In this document: piece after piece, positions 1 through 9,789 of the stretch | Layout of the letters: each line of letters starts with the position of its first letter | How positions within the stretch are numbered: position 1 is the first letter of the stretch | Assembly (NCBI RefSeq): GCF_001463885.1 | Contig: NZ_BBWQ01000010.1 | Location: 1 to 64,000 of the forward strand | Direction: 5' to 3' | DNA length: 64,000 nucleotides | Source of the DNA: Aureimonas altamirensis | GTDB taxonomy: Bacteria; Pseudomonadota; Alphaproteobacteria; Rhizobiales; Rhizobiaceae | Program-made: the position numbers and the translations under genes | The notes under the pieces: generated by a model | Told to the model about the DNA's origin: nothing | What the model saw: only the letters and a program-made list of their open reading frames with translations | Databases searched by the model: none

Positions 1-2493
1 GACCTCCGTCTCCAGGATGCCGCCGGCGCCGACATAGTCGCCGAGGATGGTGAGTGTTCCGATGGAGGTGCCCGGCGCGACGGTGCCGGCATTGGTGGTC
101 GGGCCGACGAAGCCGTTGCCCTCCAGCCGGCCGCCGGCCAGGACGTCGACTGTGCCGCCGAGGATACCGTTCACCTGCAGGGCGCCGCCCGATATCGTGC
201 TGATGCCGCCAAAGCCGGCATGGGCGGCGTTGAGGATAGTGCGCCCGGCCAGCACGTCGATCTCGCCATCGCCCGCAATGGTGCCGACGCCCGTCTGCGG
301 GGCCTGCAGGTCGAACTGGTAGCCGCTGCTGGAATGGTTGAACACCAGCCGCCCGTCGCCAGGGCCGAACTGGAGCGTCGGCGTATTGATGGCGCCCGGC
401 GCAACCGGGGCCGTACCTTCCAGCCCGCCGATCACCACCGTGCCGGTGGAGCCGGCCACCGGGCCGACGATGAAGTCGCCGGGCGTCGTCAGCACCGCGC
501 CGGTGGCCAGAAGCAGCGTGCCTGCGCCAGCAGCGCCGGAAGGCGCCTGGCCGACATAGGTGTTGGCAGGAGCAAGCGTTGCGCCCGCGACCATGCCGAA
601 GATGCCGCCCTGCACATAGAGATCGCCGGTAAAGCCATTGCCCGCGCCCCCGGCAAGGTCCAGCCGTCCCGGCCCGATCTGCACGAGGTTGCCGGTGCCG
701 GAGATGGCACCACCCCAGAGCATGTCGTCGGAATGGTTGAAGGCCAGGGTTGCACCGCCGGAGATGAAAGCGTCGCCCGCGATGGAGCCTTCCGTGCCGC
801 CATTGCCGATCTGCAGCGTGCCGGCCGAAACATCGGTCAGGCCCGTATAGACATTGTCGCGGACCAGGATGGTCGTGCCGCTGCCAGTCTGGTTGACGCC
901 GCCCGCGCCGGAAACAAGACCGTCGAAGACGACGACGTCGCTGCGGTTGAATGCCAGGGTGGCATCCTGGTTCACCTGTACATCGCCGACGATGGAGCCG
1001 GACGCACCGCCCGCCCCGAGCGACAGGACCCCGCTGTCGACCAGCGTGTTGCCTGCATAGCTATTCGCGCCGGTCAGGGAAAGCGTGCCGGCGCCCAGCT
1101 TGGCCAACCCGCCAGGCCCGGTGATGCCCTGCGATACAATGGACGAAAATCCGTTGGTATCGATGCCGCCGGCTGTACCGTTGATCGTGATCGGCCGCGT
1201 CCCATCTAGCGTGATGGCATTGTCGAGGCGCAAGGTCGGTATGCCGCCGAAACCTGTATTGTCGAAGGTGATTTCCCCGCCGGCCGCGCCGATGGCAGCG
1301 TCGCGCGTAATGGCCAGTGTCCCCTGACGGATCGTCGTTCCGCCCGAATAGCTGTTGTCGTTTTCGGGATCGAGCACCGTTGTTCCGACGCCGACCTTTT
1401 CGACCGCGCCGGTCCCGACGATCTGCCCGATATAGGTTCCGGTATCCGGTTGGGAAAAGCGCACCAGGCCGTCATTGCTGACATTGCCCGTATTTGAACC
1501 CGGGGCACGGGTGGGTAGGCTCTGCGCCCGTGCTTCGACTGTTCCTGCCGGTTCGACGATGACGGAGCCGGTGTAATTGGCGTTGTCGCCTGTCAGGCCC
1601 AACGTTCCGTCGCGAACGGTAACGGTCGTGAAGCCGGTGAGCGAACCGGTGACATCCCACCTGCCGAGCCCATCCTTCAAGAGGGTGCTGAAATTCGTCA
1701 GGGCCCCCGGCAGCGTATCGTAGGACCCGGTGACCCCATTGAGGGTCAGATCGTTGACGCCGCCCCCGCCATTGATCGAGCCGCTGACGACGGAGCCCGG
1801 GAAAAACGTAAGACTGTCATCGCCGCCGGCGAAGACCAGATCGCCGTTCACGACACCGCCGGTTTGGTTGATGAAGTCGATGCCGCCGCCGACCGCGCCT
1901 TGCGTGCCCATCACGTTGCCGCCCCCGACACGCTCGATGAGGCCGAAATTGTTGACGATGTTTCGGGTTCCGGTGAAAGCTCCTTGATCCTGAAACCAGA
2001 TCGCCGCGGCGCCATTGTAGGAGCGCACAATGCCGTAATTCGTGATGACGTTGCCGTAGCCATGGACGTTGATCGCCTCCCCGCTCGATATTGAGCCGAA
2101 GGACTGCAACAAAGCGTCCGAACCGATCGTGATCGTCGAGCCGCCGTTGAGCTCGATGACATTGGGGCCGGTGCCGAACAGACTGCCGGGCCCCGGACCA
2201 CGATTGCCATTCACGGTGGAGACCGTCGCGGTCGGCCCACCGGCACTGAAAGCGCCGCCTATCGCAATTGCGATGTTGTCGCCAAAGCTGAGTGCCGTTC
2301 CCGGAACGTCGAAGACGCCGCTCGGCAGGTTGACAGTGAGATTGGAATCACCCGGACCGCTTCCGATCCGTGCGCTGGTATCACCCGTGCAGTCGATGAC
2401 GCTTCCTGTGGCGACACACGCGGCCTGCGCGTGGGGTGTGGCAAAGGGCAGCAGGCAGGTGCTGGCAAAAAGGATACTCGTAACCTGTTTCAT
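1..2493 (-). CDS. Autotransporter adhesin-type protein, N-terminal and passenger part (3' end outside window)
   Basis: The frame runs 831 codons from the ATG at 2493 to base 1 without a stop, so only the N-terminal part is present. Residues 1-24 (MKQVTSILFASTCLLP then ending HAQA) are a Sec signal peptide, followed by two cysteines about ten residues apart. The rest is Gly/Asn/Thr-rich beta-helix sequence. At least four autotransporter-associated beta-strand (PATR) repeats are visible near residues 361, 462, 532 and 601, of the form GAGTLSLTGANSYAG and GSGTTILVRDNVYTG. The C-terminal barrel expected for type Va secretion is not in the window. Established for the family: a surface-exposed passenger exported through its own barrel. 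The ligand cannot be inferred. The AT-rich 110 bases upstream separate it from the fad operon. Confidence 0.82.
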   Translation of the reverse strand, partial: MKQVTSILFASTCLLPFATPHAQAACVATGSVIDCTGDTSARIGSGPGDSNLTVNLPSGVFDVPGTALSFGDNIAIAIGGAFSAGGPTATVSTVNGNRGPGPGSLFGTGPNVIELNGGSTITIGSDALLQSFGSISSGEAINVHGYGNVITNYGIVRSYNGAAAIWFQDQGAFTGTRNIVNNFGLIERVGGGNVMGTQGAVGGGIDFINQTGGVVNGDLVFAGGDDSLTFFPGSVVSGSINGGGGVNDLTLNGVTGSYDTLPGALTNFSTLLKDGLGRWDVTGSLTGFTTVTVRDGTLGLTGDNANYTGSVIVEPAGTVEARAQSLPTRAPGSNTGNVSNDGLVRFSQPDTGTYIGQIVGTGAVEKVGVGTTVLDPENDNSYSGGTTIRQGTLAITRDAAIGAAGGEITFDNTGFGGIPTLRLDNAITLDGTRPITINGTAGGIDTNGFSSIVSQGITGPGGLAKLGAGTLSLTGANSYAGNTLVDSGVLSLGAGGASGSIVGDVQVNQDATLAFNRSDVVVFDGLVSGAGGVNQTGSGTTILVRDNVYTGLTDVSAGTLQIGNGGTEGSIAGDAFISGGATLAFNHSDDMLWGGAISGTGNLVQIGPGRLDLAGGAGNGFTGDLYVQGGIFGMVAGATLAPANTYVGQAPSGAAGAGTLLLATGAVLTTPGDFIVGPVAGSTGTVVIGGLEGTAPVAPGAINTPTLQFGPGDGRLVFNHSSSGYQFDLQAPQTGVGTIAGDGEIDVLAGRTILNAAHAGFGGISTISGGALQVNGILGGTVDVLAGGRLEGNGFVGPTTNAGTVAPGTSIGTLTILGDYVGAGGILETEV

Positions 2494-2567
2494 CCGCGTT
2501 TCTCTGTGCCAATTGCTATGACTGAGAACACGGATGAAAAGAATTTGGCAACCTAAAATTATCACTC

Positions 2568-2589
2568 GCAACTATAAATTGTTAGTTGC
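2568..2589. promoter_or_regulatory. Inverted repeat between the fad operon end and the autotransporter start
   Basis: GCAACTA (2568-2574) and TAGTTGC (2583-2589) form a perfect 7-bp stem around an 8-base AT-rich loop. It lies just after the fadJ stop and about 75 bases upstream of the autotransporter ATG, in the most AT-rich stretch nearby. It could be a weak terminator for fadJ or an operator within the autotransporter promoter. No clear T-run follows. Confidence 0.4.
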
Positions 2590-2604
2590 AGAATCGCTGC
2601 ATCG

Positions 2605-4698
2605 TCACGTCAGCGCCTGCCACCCCGCATCCGGCCGAAACCGGGGCCCATGCTTTTCGGCAAGCTCTTCCATGCGACGCACGATCGCATCGACGCCGCG
2701 GTCCCGCGCATAGTGCATCGGGCCGCCCCGGAAAGGCGCAAAACCGGTGCCGAACACCATGGCCCCATCCGCCAGGTCCGGGTCGGACACCACGCCCTCG
2801 CGCAGGGCCGCAACCACGGCATTGAGCATCGGCAGGATCAAGCGATCCTCCAGGTCCGCATCGTCTTTCGCGCCATCCGGTATCGCGTCGACATGGATCT
2901 TCTTCGGCTTGCCGCCCTCGTATTCGTAAAGGCCGCCATTCGTCTTGGCGCCGAGACGCCCTTCCCGGACCATCTGCACCAGCCAGGCCGGCGTTTCCGG
3001 GAAGTCGCCATCGAGCCCCTCGCGAAGCGAGGCCGAAACCTCGAGTGCGATATCCAGCCCGACCCGGTCCGCCAGTTCCACCGGCCCCATCGGCATGCCG
3101 AACGCTTCGGCACGTGCGTCTATGCGTTCCTTGGGCACGCCCTCGCCTACCATCAACAGCGCCTCGGCCATGTATGGCGTCAATGCGCGGTTGACGAGGA
3201 AGCCCGGCGCGGAGCGCACAGGCGCCGGAAGGCGCGACAGTTCCACCGCAAAGGCGGTGGCACGGCGCAGCGTCTCGTCTCCGGCGTCCGGATGCGAGAC
3301 GATCTCCACGAGCTGCATCCGGGAAACCGGGTTGAAGAAATGCAGGCCGACGAACCGGCTCGGGTCGGCAAGGCCGTCGGAAAGCTGCTCCAGCGGCAGG
3401 GCCGAGGTGTTGGTAGCCAGAAGGGCCCCGTCCTTCAAACGCGGCTCCACGGTCTGGTAGATGGCGCGCTTGACCTCGATGCGTTCGGGCGCCGCCTCGA
3501 TGACGAGGTCGGCATGGGCAACGCCGATGCCGTCCGGATCGGGGATCAGCCTGTCCAACGCATCGCGGGTCTTCAGATCGTTCTTCAGTGTCGCGGCCAT
3601 CATGCCGGCGCCGGCCTTGATGGCGCGTCCGATGGGCTTCAGGTCGATGTCCTGCAGGGTTACGGTAAAGCCCTGCCGCGCCGCCCATGCGGCGATGTCG
3701 CCGCCCATCGCGCCGGCGCCGATCACATGCACATGTGCGATGGCCGACTTGCCGGACCTCAGGCCGCGCATCTTCTCTCGCAGGAAGAAGACGCGGACAA
3801 GGTTCTGCGCCGTCGGCGTCTCGATCAGTTCGGCGAAGCTGTCCAGCTCCGCCTTGCGCATGGCATCGGCGCTGCCGCCATTGGCTTCCCATATGTCGAT
3901 GAGCTTATAGGGCGCCGGGTAATGCGCCTTCGGCGCGGTTTCCGCCGCCTTCCGGCGCATCTGCTTGGCAAGCAGGCTTCGCGCCGGACGCAAGGAAAAT
4001 GCCCGGCGCCGCAAACCGGCATCGCCTTTGCGCATCTCGCCCGAGCGGATGGCCGCCACCGCATTGGCGACATGGCGCTCCTCAAGTGCGGCATCGGCAA
4101 GCCCGATGCTGCGGGCGCGGCGGGCGTCGACCGGCTTGCCGGTCAGCATCATCGTCATCGCCTCGACCGGGTCGGCCACCTCCAGAGAGCGGAAGGTGCC
4201 CCCAAGCCCGGGATGCAGCCCAAGCATGACCTCCGGGAAGCCGAGCGACGCTCCGTGGACCGCAAGGCGGTAGCGGCAGGCAAGCGCGATCTCGAGCCCC
4301 GCGCCCAGGCAATGGCCATGGATGACGGCGATGGTGGGCATTGAAAGGGCGGCCAGGCGGTCCAGCACGATGTGGCCCTGCCCCAGCATGGAGCGGATGT
4401 CCTGCGTGGATGCGCCGACGAACTGGTTGATATCCGCGCCCGCCGCAAAGCCGGCCGGCTTGGCCGAACGCAGGACGACGGCGGTCGGCCGCTCCTGCTC
4501 GATCCGGTCGATGACGGAGTTGAGCTCTTCCAGCACCTCGCGATCCACGACGTTGACCGACTTGCCCGGCCTGTCCAGCAGCAGCCAGAAGACACGGTCC
4601 GCGTCCATCGCATAACGCCAGTTGCCGTGCGGCTGGGCATCGCGCGCCGCACCCAGCTCGATGATCCGGGGCGCCAACGTTTCGAGCATCTTGTCCAT
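2605..4698 (-). CDS. fadJ: Fatty acid oxidation multifunctional protein (enoyl-CoA hydratase / 3-hydroxyacyl-CoA dehydrogenase)
   Basis: 697 residues from the ATG at 4698. The N-terminal third is a crotonase domain (GFAAGADINQF, then the PGLGGTFR loop). The middle is an NAD-binding 3-hydroxyacyl-CoA dehydrogenase domain beginning VIGAGAMGGDIAAWAARQGF, with the catalytic-His segment GLHFFNPVSRMQLVEIVSH. The C-terminal 3HCDH domain holds GFLVNRALTPYMAEAL. Size and order match FadJ/FadB. It catalyses hydration and oxidation steps of beta-oxidation with the thiolase encoded immediately upstream. An alternative ATG at 4722 overlaps the thiolase stop as ATGA; 4698 was chosen because homologues begin near MDKMLETL and GGGAGGT lies upstream, but the longer form is possible. 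Confidence 0.93.
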   Translation of the reverse strand: MDKMLETLAPRIIELGAARDAQPHGNWRYAMDADRVFWLLLDRPGKSVNVVDREVLEELNSVIDRIEQERPTAVVLRSAKPAGFAAGADINQFVGASTQDIRSMLGQGHIVLDRLAALSMPTIAVIHGHCLGAGLEIALACRYRLAVHGASLGFPEVMLGLHPGLGGTFRSLEVADPVEAMTMMLTGKPVDARRARSIGLADAALEERHVANAVAAIRSGEMRKGDAGLRRRAFSLRPARSLLAKQMRRKAAETAPKAHYPAPYKLIDIWEANGGSADAMRKAELDSFAELIETPTAQNLVRVFFLREKMRGLRSGKSAIAHVHVIGAGAMGGDIAAWAARQGFTVTLQDIDLKPIGRAIKAGAGMMAATLKNDLKTRDALDRLIPDPDGIGVAHADLVIEAAPERIEVKRAIYQTVEPRLKDGALLATNTSALPLEQLSDGLADPSRFVGLHFFNPVSRMQLVEIVSHPDAGDETLRRATAFAVELSRLPAPVRSAPGFLVNRALTPYMAEALLMVGEGVPKERIDARAEAFGMPMGPVELADRVGLDIALEVSASLREGLDGDFPETPAWLVQMVREGRLGAKTNGGLYEYEGGKPKKIHVDAIPDGAKDDADLEDRLILPMLNAVVAALREGVVSDPDLADGAMVFGTGFAPFRGGPMHYARDRGVDAIVRRMEELAEKHGPRFRPDAGWQALT

Positions 4699-4718
4699 GT
4701 AAGCCGTCTTACCTCCCG

Positions 4719-6002
4719 TCATGCCGCTTCCAGCAGCATGGCGCCGCCCTGTCCGCCGCCGATGCATTCCGTTGCGATGCCCTGCTTCAGGCCACGCTGG
4801 CGCATGGCATTGGCCAGGTGCAGTGCGATGCGCGTGCCGCTGGTGCCTACCGGGTGTCCAAGCGAGATCGCCCCGCCATCGACGTTCAGCCGCTCGCGGT
4901 CGATCGTGCCGGCCGCGCCGTCGAAGCCCAGCACATCACGGCAGACCTGCGCGTCCTCGAACGCCGCAAGGCACGCCAGCACCTGGGCGGCAAAGGCCTC
5001 GTTCAATTCCCAAAGGTCGATATCGCCGATCGAAAGATTGCGCCGCCGCAGGATGGGCGCGGTCGCCATGACGGGCCCGAGCCCCATGATGGACGGATCG
5101 AGCGCCCCCCAGTGAGAGTCGACGATCCGCGCCAGCGGCTTCAACCCGTGCTTTTGCACGGCATCTTCGCTGGCCAGGATCGTCCAGGCTGCCCCATCCG
5201 TGATCTGCGACGAGTTGCCGGCCGTGACATTGCCATAGGGCTTCTCGAAAACCGGCTTCAGCGTCGACAGGCTTTTCACCGAGCTGTCGGGCCGCACGCC
5301 ATCATCATGGTCGAATACCTGCCCCTCGCGGGAGATTGCGGGCAGCAATTCGCCGGCAAACCGCCCCTCGGCCTGCGCCGCGGCCAGCCTGCGGTGGCTT
5401 TCGGCGGCATAGGCATCGGCGTCGCGGCGCGTGACGCCGAATATGTGGCCGATCTTTTCCGCCGTCTGCCCCATGCCGAGGTCGGTGATGGGGTCGGTCA
5501 GGCCGCGCTCCAGGCCGATCTCAGGCTTGAGGAACCCGGGCTTCAGGCCGGCCAGCACCTTGAGCCTGTCGGCGGTGCCGCGCGCGCCGTTGAGCCGGGC
5601 GAACCAGTCCACCGCCTCGCGCCGCAGCACCAGGGGCGAATGGCTGAGCGATTCCGCCCCGCCGGCCAGCACGATATCGGCATGGCCGCCCTCGATGGTG
5701 CGGAAGGCGGTATCCATGGATTGCATCCCGGAACCGCAATTGATCTGCACGGTAAAGGCGGGTGTGGATTCCGGCAGGCCAAGCCGCAGCCCAGCGACAC
5801 GCGCGGGGTTCATCTCGTCGGCGATGACGTTGACGCAGCCAAGGATGACAAGGTCGATCAGCGCCTTGTCGAAATCCTGCCGCAGCAGCAGCGGCCGCCC
5901 GCACTGAACGGCAAGATCGACGGGCGTGAACGGGCCGGGCCTGCCGCGTGCCTTCAGGAAGGGCGTGCGCGCCCCATCCACCAGATAGACGGGACGGCTC
6001 AT
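4719..6002 (-). CDS. fadI: Acetyl-CoA C-acyltransferase (beta-oxidation thiolase)
   Basis: 427 residues, thiolytic cleavage of 3-ketoacyl-CoA. The nucleophilic cysteine is in NCGSGMQSMD. The C-terminal catalytic motifs GHPVGTSGTR and CIGGGQGGA are intact. Start MSRPVYLVDGARTPFLKARG is typical of thiolases (VDGxRTPF). The ATG overlaps the fadE stop in an ATGA junction and the 3' end overlaps or abuts fadJ, so the three genes are translationally coupled. Length and partner size resemble the FadI/FadJ pair more than FadA/FadB, but the I/A distinction is by inference. Acts in the cytosol in complex with FadJ. Confidence 0.93.
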   Translation of the reverse strand: MSRPVYLVDGARTPFLKARGRPGPFTPVDLAVQCGRPLLLRQDFDKALIDLVILGCVNVIADEMNPARVAGLRLGLPESTPAFTVQINCGSGMQSMDTAFRTIEGGHADIVLAGGAESLSHSPLVLRREAVDWFARLNGARGTADRLKVLAGLKPGFLKPEIGLERGLTDPITDLGMGQTAEKIGHIFGVTRRDADAYAAESHRRLAAAQAEGRFAGELLPAISREGQVFDHDDGVRPDSSVKSLSTLKPVFEKPYGNVTAGNSSQITDGAAWTILASEDAVQKHGLKPLARIVDSHWGALDPSIMGLGPVMATAPILRRRNLSIGDIDLWELNEAFAAQVLACLAAFEDAQVCRDVLGFDGAAGTIDRERLNVDGGAISLGHPVGTSGTRIALHLANAMRQRGLKQGIATECIGGGQGGAMLLEAA

Positions 6003-8260
6003 TCTGCCGCCTCGGCACGGGCTGCATCGGCGCTCCGCCGGGCCAGGTGCGATACGTCTTCGGCCGGAAAGGCATCCACGGCGACGACCCGTTCGGTTGC
6101 CGCGCGCGCCTGCATCAGCAGCGCATGCTCGTCGGTGGTGATCAGCGCCTGCTCCAGCGCCTTGTCGGCATCCTTCACCCTTGCCTCCTTCATCTTGCGC
6201 AGGGCCGGCTCGGCCCTGGTGACGAGGTCGAGCGCTTCCTCCAGCTCGGCGATGGCGTAGGATTCCCGCCCGGCGCCAAGGTAGAGGTCGGCCGTCAGCC
6301 TGTCCCGCTGGGATGTGGGGCGCATCAGCAATTCGGCCACCTCGCTTACCAGATCGTCGCGCACAGCCACGCGGGGCGCCCCCGCCGGAAAGGCGATGGC
6401 GCGGATCACAAAGGCCGCCGAACGTGACGGAAGATTGGCGATGATACCGTCGAAGGCTTCGCCGATGCGGTTGATGCCACGGCGCATGACATACTCGATA
6501 AGGGGTTTGTCGGCCTCGGGCCGGCCCTCCGTCTCGAAGCGCTTCAGGCACGCGGCCAACAGGTACAACTCGCTCAGAATGTCGCCCAGCCGGCCCGACA
6601 GCATCTCCTTGCGCTTCAGCGCGCCGCCGAGGCTGAGAAGCGCCATGTCCGCCGTCAGCGCGAACGCGGCGGACAGGCGGGACAATTGCCGCCAATGGCC
6701 GGTCAACTCCGCGTTATCGGGCGCGGGCGCGGCGATGCCGCCCGTCCAGCCGCGCAGGAAGGCGCGCCCGGCATTGCGGAAGGCGTGGCCAACATGCCCC
6801 CAGAAATGCTTGTCGAAGGCATCCAGCCCGGCTTCCTTGTCCGGATCGGACAGGGCCTTCATCTCTTTCAGCATGTAGGGGTGTGCGCGGATCGCGCCCT
6901 GCCCGAAGATCATCAGGCTGCGCGTCAGGATGTTGGCGCCCTCCACCGTGATGCCGATGGGGATCGACCGGTATTGCGGGGCCATGTAGTTGCGCGGGCC
7001 CTCCACGATGCCCTTGCCGCCATGGATATCCATGGCAAGGTTGACGGACTGGCGCATCCTTTCGGTCGCATTGGCCTTCATGATGGCCGAGATCACCGAA
7101 GGGCGATGGCCCTGGTCCAGCGCGGCCAGCGTCAGCCGGCGCGCCGCATCCACCTGATAGGCATTGGCGGCGATTTCGGCCAACGGCTCCTGGATGCCCT
7201 CGAACTTGCCGATGGGCAGGCCGAACTGGTGCCGCACCCGCGCGTATGCGCCGGACGCACGCGCCGACATGGCGCAGGCGGCGGCGGACTGCGATGGCAA
7301 AGAGATGCTGCGCCCGGCGGCCAGCGCCGTCATCAGCATGGTCCAGCCTTCGCCGATCTGCGCCTGCCCGCCGAGAATCCAGTCCATGGGAATGAAGACG
7401 TCGCGGCCGTGCAGCGGGCCGTTCTGGAAATGCGTGGCCAGCGGCACATGCCGCTCGCCATAGGTGACGCCCTTGGTTGCGGTCGGCAGCAGCGCCACCG
7501 TGATGCCGAGGTTCTCACCGCGCCCAAGATGGTTCTGCGGGTCCTGCATCTTGAAGGCAAGGCCCATGACGGTGGCCACCGGCCCCAGCGTTATATAGCG
7601 CTTGTCGAAGTTCAGCCGGATGCCGAGTACCTCGCGCCCCTCGTGCTCGCCATATTCCACGATGCCCGTATCGCGCATGGAGGCGGCGTCGGAGCCCGCA
7701 TCCGGCGAGGTCAGGCCGAAGCACGGAATTTCGCGCCCGTCGGCAAGGCGCGGCAGCCAATGGTTCTTCTGCTCCTCGGTGCCGAAATGCAGCATCAGTT
7801 CGCCGGGCCCGAGCGAATTGGGCACCATCACCGTCACACCGGCGACGACGCTGACCGACGATACCTTGCGCACCACCTCGGAATGGGCGGTGTTGGAGAA
7901 ACCGAGGCCGCCATATTGCTTCGGAATGATCATCCCGAAAAACTTTTCGCGGCGCAGGAAGTCCCATACCTCGGGCGGCAGGTCGTGATCGACGGAGGTG
8001 ATCTTCCAATCGTCGACCATGGCGCAAAGCTGCTCGACCGGCCCGTCCATGAACGCCCGCTCCTCGGCGGACAGCTCTGCCGGCGGCATGGCGACGAGCT
8101 TTTCCCAGTCGGGAGAGCCGCCGAACAGTTCGCCGTCCCACCAGACGGTGCCGGCGTCGATGGCCTTGGCTTCCGTTTCGGAGATCGAGGGCATCGCCTT
8201 CTGTGCCCAGCGGAAGATCGGGCGTGTCAGCTTCTCGCGCCGAAATGAACCTTTTGCCAT
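5999..8260 (-). CDS. fadE: Long-chain acyl-CoA dehydrogenase, FadE family
   Basis: 753 residues, first gene of the beta-oxidation operon. It introduces the alpha-beta double bond of acyl-CoA using FAD. The N-terminal acyl-CoA dehydrogenase domains are clear (PKQYGGLGFSNTAHSE, GLTSPDAGSDAASM, then DIHGGKGIVEGPRNYM). The extra C-terminal region of about 250 residues (from roughly residue 500) is the FadE-specific extension that makes this family about 750-815 residues, against about 380 in ordinary acyl-CoA dehydrogenases. A good GGGAGG Shine-Dalgarno sits 7 bases before the ATG. A palindromic operator candidate lies about 40 bases upstream. Confidence 0.93.
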   Translation of the reverse strand: MAKGSFRREKLTRPIFRWAQKAMPSISETEAKAIDAGTVWWDGELFGGSPDWEKLVAMPPAELSAEERAFMDGPVEQLCAMVDDWKITSVDHDLPPEVWDFLRREKFFGMIIPKQYGGLGFSNTAHSEVVRKVSSVSVVAGVTVMVPNSLGPGELMLHFGTEEQKNHWLPRLADGREIPCFGLTSPDAGSDAASMRDTGIVEYGEHEGREVLGIRLNFDKRYITLGPVATVMGLAFKMQDPQNHLGRGENLGITVALLPTATKGVTYGERHVPLATHFQNGPLHGRDVFIPMDWILGGQAQIGEGWTMLMTALAAGRSISLPSQSAAACAMSARASGAYARVRHQFGLPIGKFEGIQEPLAEIAANAYQVDAARRLTLAALDQGHRPSVISAIMKANATERMRQSVNLAMDIHGGKGIVEGPRNYMAPQYRSIPIGITVEGANILTRSLMIFGQGAIRAHPYMLKEMKALSDPDKEAGLDAFDKHFWGHVGHAFRNAGRAFLRGWTGGIAAPAPDNAELTGHWRQLSRLSAAFALTADMALLSLGGALKRKEMLSGRLGDILSELYLLAACLKRFETEGRPEADKPLIEYVMRRGINRIGEAFDGIIANLPSRSAAFVIRAIAFPAGAPRVAVRDDLVSEVAELLMRPTSQRDRLTADLYLGAGRESYAIAELEEALDLVTRAEPALRKMKEARVKDADKALEQALITTDEHALLMQARAATERVVAVDAFPAEDVSHLARRSADAARAEAAE

Positions 8261-8301
8261 GTCGCAGCCTCCCGTTAGCAGAGCTCAAGCAAGGAATGCT
8301 T

Positions 8302-8315
8302 TTACGCTAACGTAA
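8302..8315 (-). promoter_or_regulatory. Operator candidate TTACG-N4-CGTAA upstream of fadE
   Basis: On the coding strand the site reads CTTACGTTAGCGTAAAA, an inverted repeat of 5 bp around 4 bases, 41 bases before the fadE start. Its form resembles operators of MerR-family LiuR-type regulators of acyl-CoA and branched-chain catabolism, whose motif as I recall it is a TTACGTNNACGTAA-like palindrome. The assignment is by resemblance; no regulator gene is present in the window. Confidence 0.5.
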
Positions 8316-8370
8316 GATGCGGCAGAAGTCCTGCCACCCGGCAAGAACGATATTTTCTGTAAATTCCCCG

Positions 8371-9624
8371 TCAGCCGCGCGCCCGGTGGGCGATATCGGT
8401 GCGGTAGAAGCCGTTGGGCCAATCGATTTCGGCCACCAGACGATAAGCCCGGTCGGCCGCTTCGCCGACATCCGCGCCGGTTGCCGTTACGTTCAGCACC
8501 CGTCCGCCCGTGGCCGTCAGCTCGCCATCCTGCTCTGCCGTACCGGCATGGAAGATCGCCTCTCCCCGCTCCGTCTGCGGCAGATGAAGGATCGGCGTTC
8601 CCTTGTCGTAGGCGCCGGGGTAACCATTGCTGGCCATGACGACGGTCACGGCGGCGTCGGCGCTCCATTGCGGCTCGGCGGCGGAAAGGTCGCCATGCGC
8701 GGCCGCTTCCAGCAGCGGAACGATATCGCTTTCCAGCCGCATCATCAGCACCTGCGCCTCGGGGTCGCCGAAGCGGACATTGTACTCGATCAGCTTCGGC
8801 CCCTCGTCCGTCAGCATCAACCCGGCATAGAGCACGCCCTTGAACGGCATTCCGGCATCGGCCATCCCCTTCAAGGTCGGCTCCACAATGTCGCGCATGG
8901 TGCGGCCGAGGAGCTCCGGCGTCATCAGAAGCGACGGCGAATAGGCGCCCATGCCGCCCGTATTCGGACCCTTGTCTCCGTCGTAGGCGCGCTTGTGGTC
9001 TTCCGCGGTTCCGAAGGGCACCGCTTTTGTGCCGTCGCACAGGCAGAAAAAACTGGCCTCGGGCCCGGTCATGCATTCCTCTATGACCACGCTTGCGCCC
9101 GGCGTCGAAAAACAGGCATCCACGGCGTCGAGCGCCTCGGCTACGGTTGCGGCAACCGTCACGCCCTTGCCGGCCGCCAGCCCGTCGGCCTTGACGACGA
9201 TCGGCGCGCCCGAAGCCTCGATATAGGCGCGTGCCGGCCCGGCGGCATCGAACCGCCGGAAGCGCGCCGTCGGGATGTCCATCCGCGCGCACAGTTCCTT
9301 GGTGAAACCCTTCGACCCTTCAAGCTGCGCGGCGGCGCGGCTGGGGCCGAAAACGGCGATCCCATGTGCCTCAAGCGCGTCGGCGATACCGTCGACCAAC
9401 GGCACCTCGGGCCCGACGACGACAAGCCCGATGGCCTTTTCCTGCACGAAGGCGACAATGGCCGCATGGTCGGCCGGGTCCAGATCCACGCATTGGGCCA
9501 CCGTGGCGATGCCTGGGTTGCCGGGCGCGGCGTAAAGCCGCCCGACACGCGGCGATGTCGCGATCTTGGCGGCCAGCGCATGTTCGCGGCCACCGGAACC
9601 GATCAGGAGAATGTCGATGCTCAT
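8371..9624 (-). CDS. purD: Phosphoribosylamine-glycine ligase
   Basis: 417 residues, second step of purine synthesis (phosphoribosylamine + glycine + ATP to GAR). Begins [20 protein letters not shown], the diagnostic GARS N-domain motif. ATP-grasp segments follow, including [13 protein letters not shown], the family signature around [13 protein letters not shown], and [12 protein letters not shown]. Length is normal for PurD. Divergent from ubiA across about 165 bases. No strong Shine-Dalgarno precedes the ATG (GGAAG about 12 bases away). It is an isolated gene here; purE and purK sit about 50 kb away. Confidence 0.97.
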   Translation of the reverse strand: MSIDILLIGSGGREHALAAKIATSPRVGRLYAAPGNPGIATVAQCVDLDPADHAAIVAFVQEKAIGLVVVGPEVPLVDGIADALEAHGIAVFGPSRAAAQLEGSKGFTKELCARMDIPTARFRRFDAAGPARAYIEASGAPIVVKADGLAAGKGVTVAATVAEALDAVDACFSTPGASVVIEECMTGPEASFFCLCDGTKAVPFGTAEDHKRAYDGDKGPNTGGMGAYSPSLLMTPELLGRTMRDIVEPTLKGMADAGMPFKGVLYAGLMLTDEGPKLIEYNVRFGDPEAQVLMMRLESDIVPLLEAAAHGDLSAAEPQWSADAAVTVVMASNGYPGAYDKGTPILHLPQTERGEAIFHAGTAEQDGELTATGGRVLNVTATGADVGEAADRAYRLVAEIDWPNGFYRTDIAHRARG

Positions 9625-9789
9625 TGGGGACAGGTCTTCCGCAAGAATCCGGGCGATGCGCCATCGTCTAGGGTGGCCGGATGGAAAGGGTCAAGGCCGA
9701 AACGGTTCATATTAACCCAAAAGCGCTTGACGCGGCACGTATTCGGGGCCTTCCTCCGGCCGATGCAGAACGACAGGAAAGATACGGGG

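Noticed and set aside
6686-8248. A 520-codon plus-strand frame opposite fadE
   Set aside because: Antisense shadow of a strongly supported gene; no start signal.
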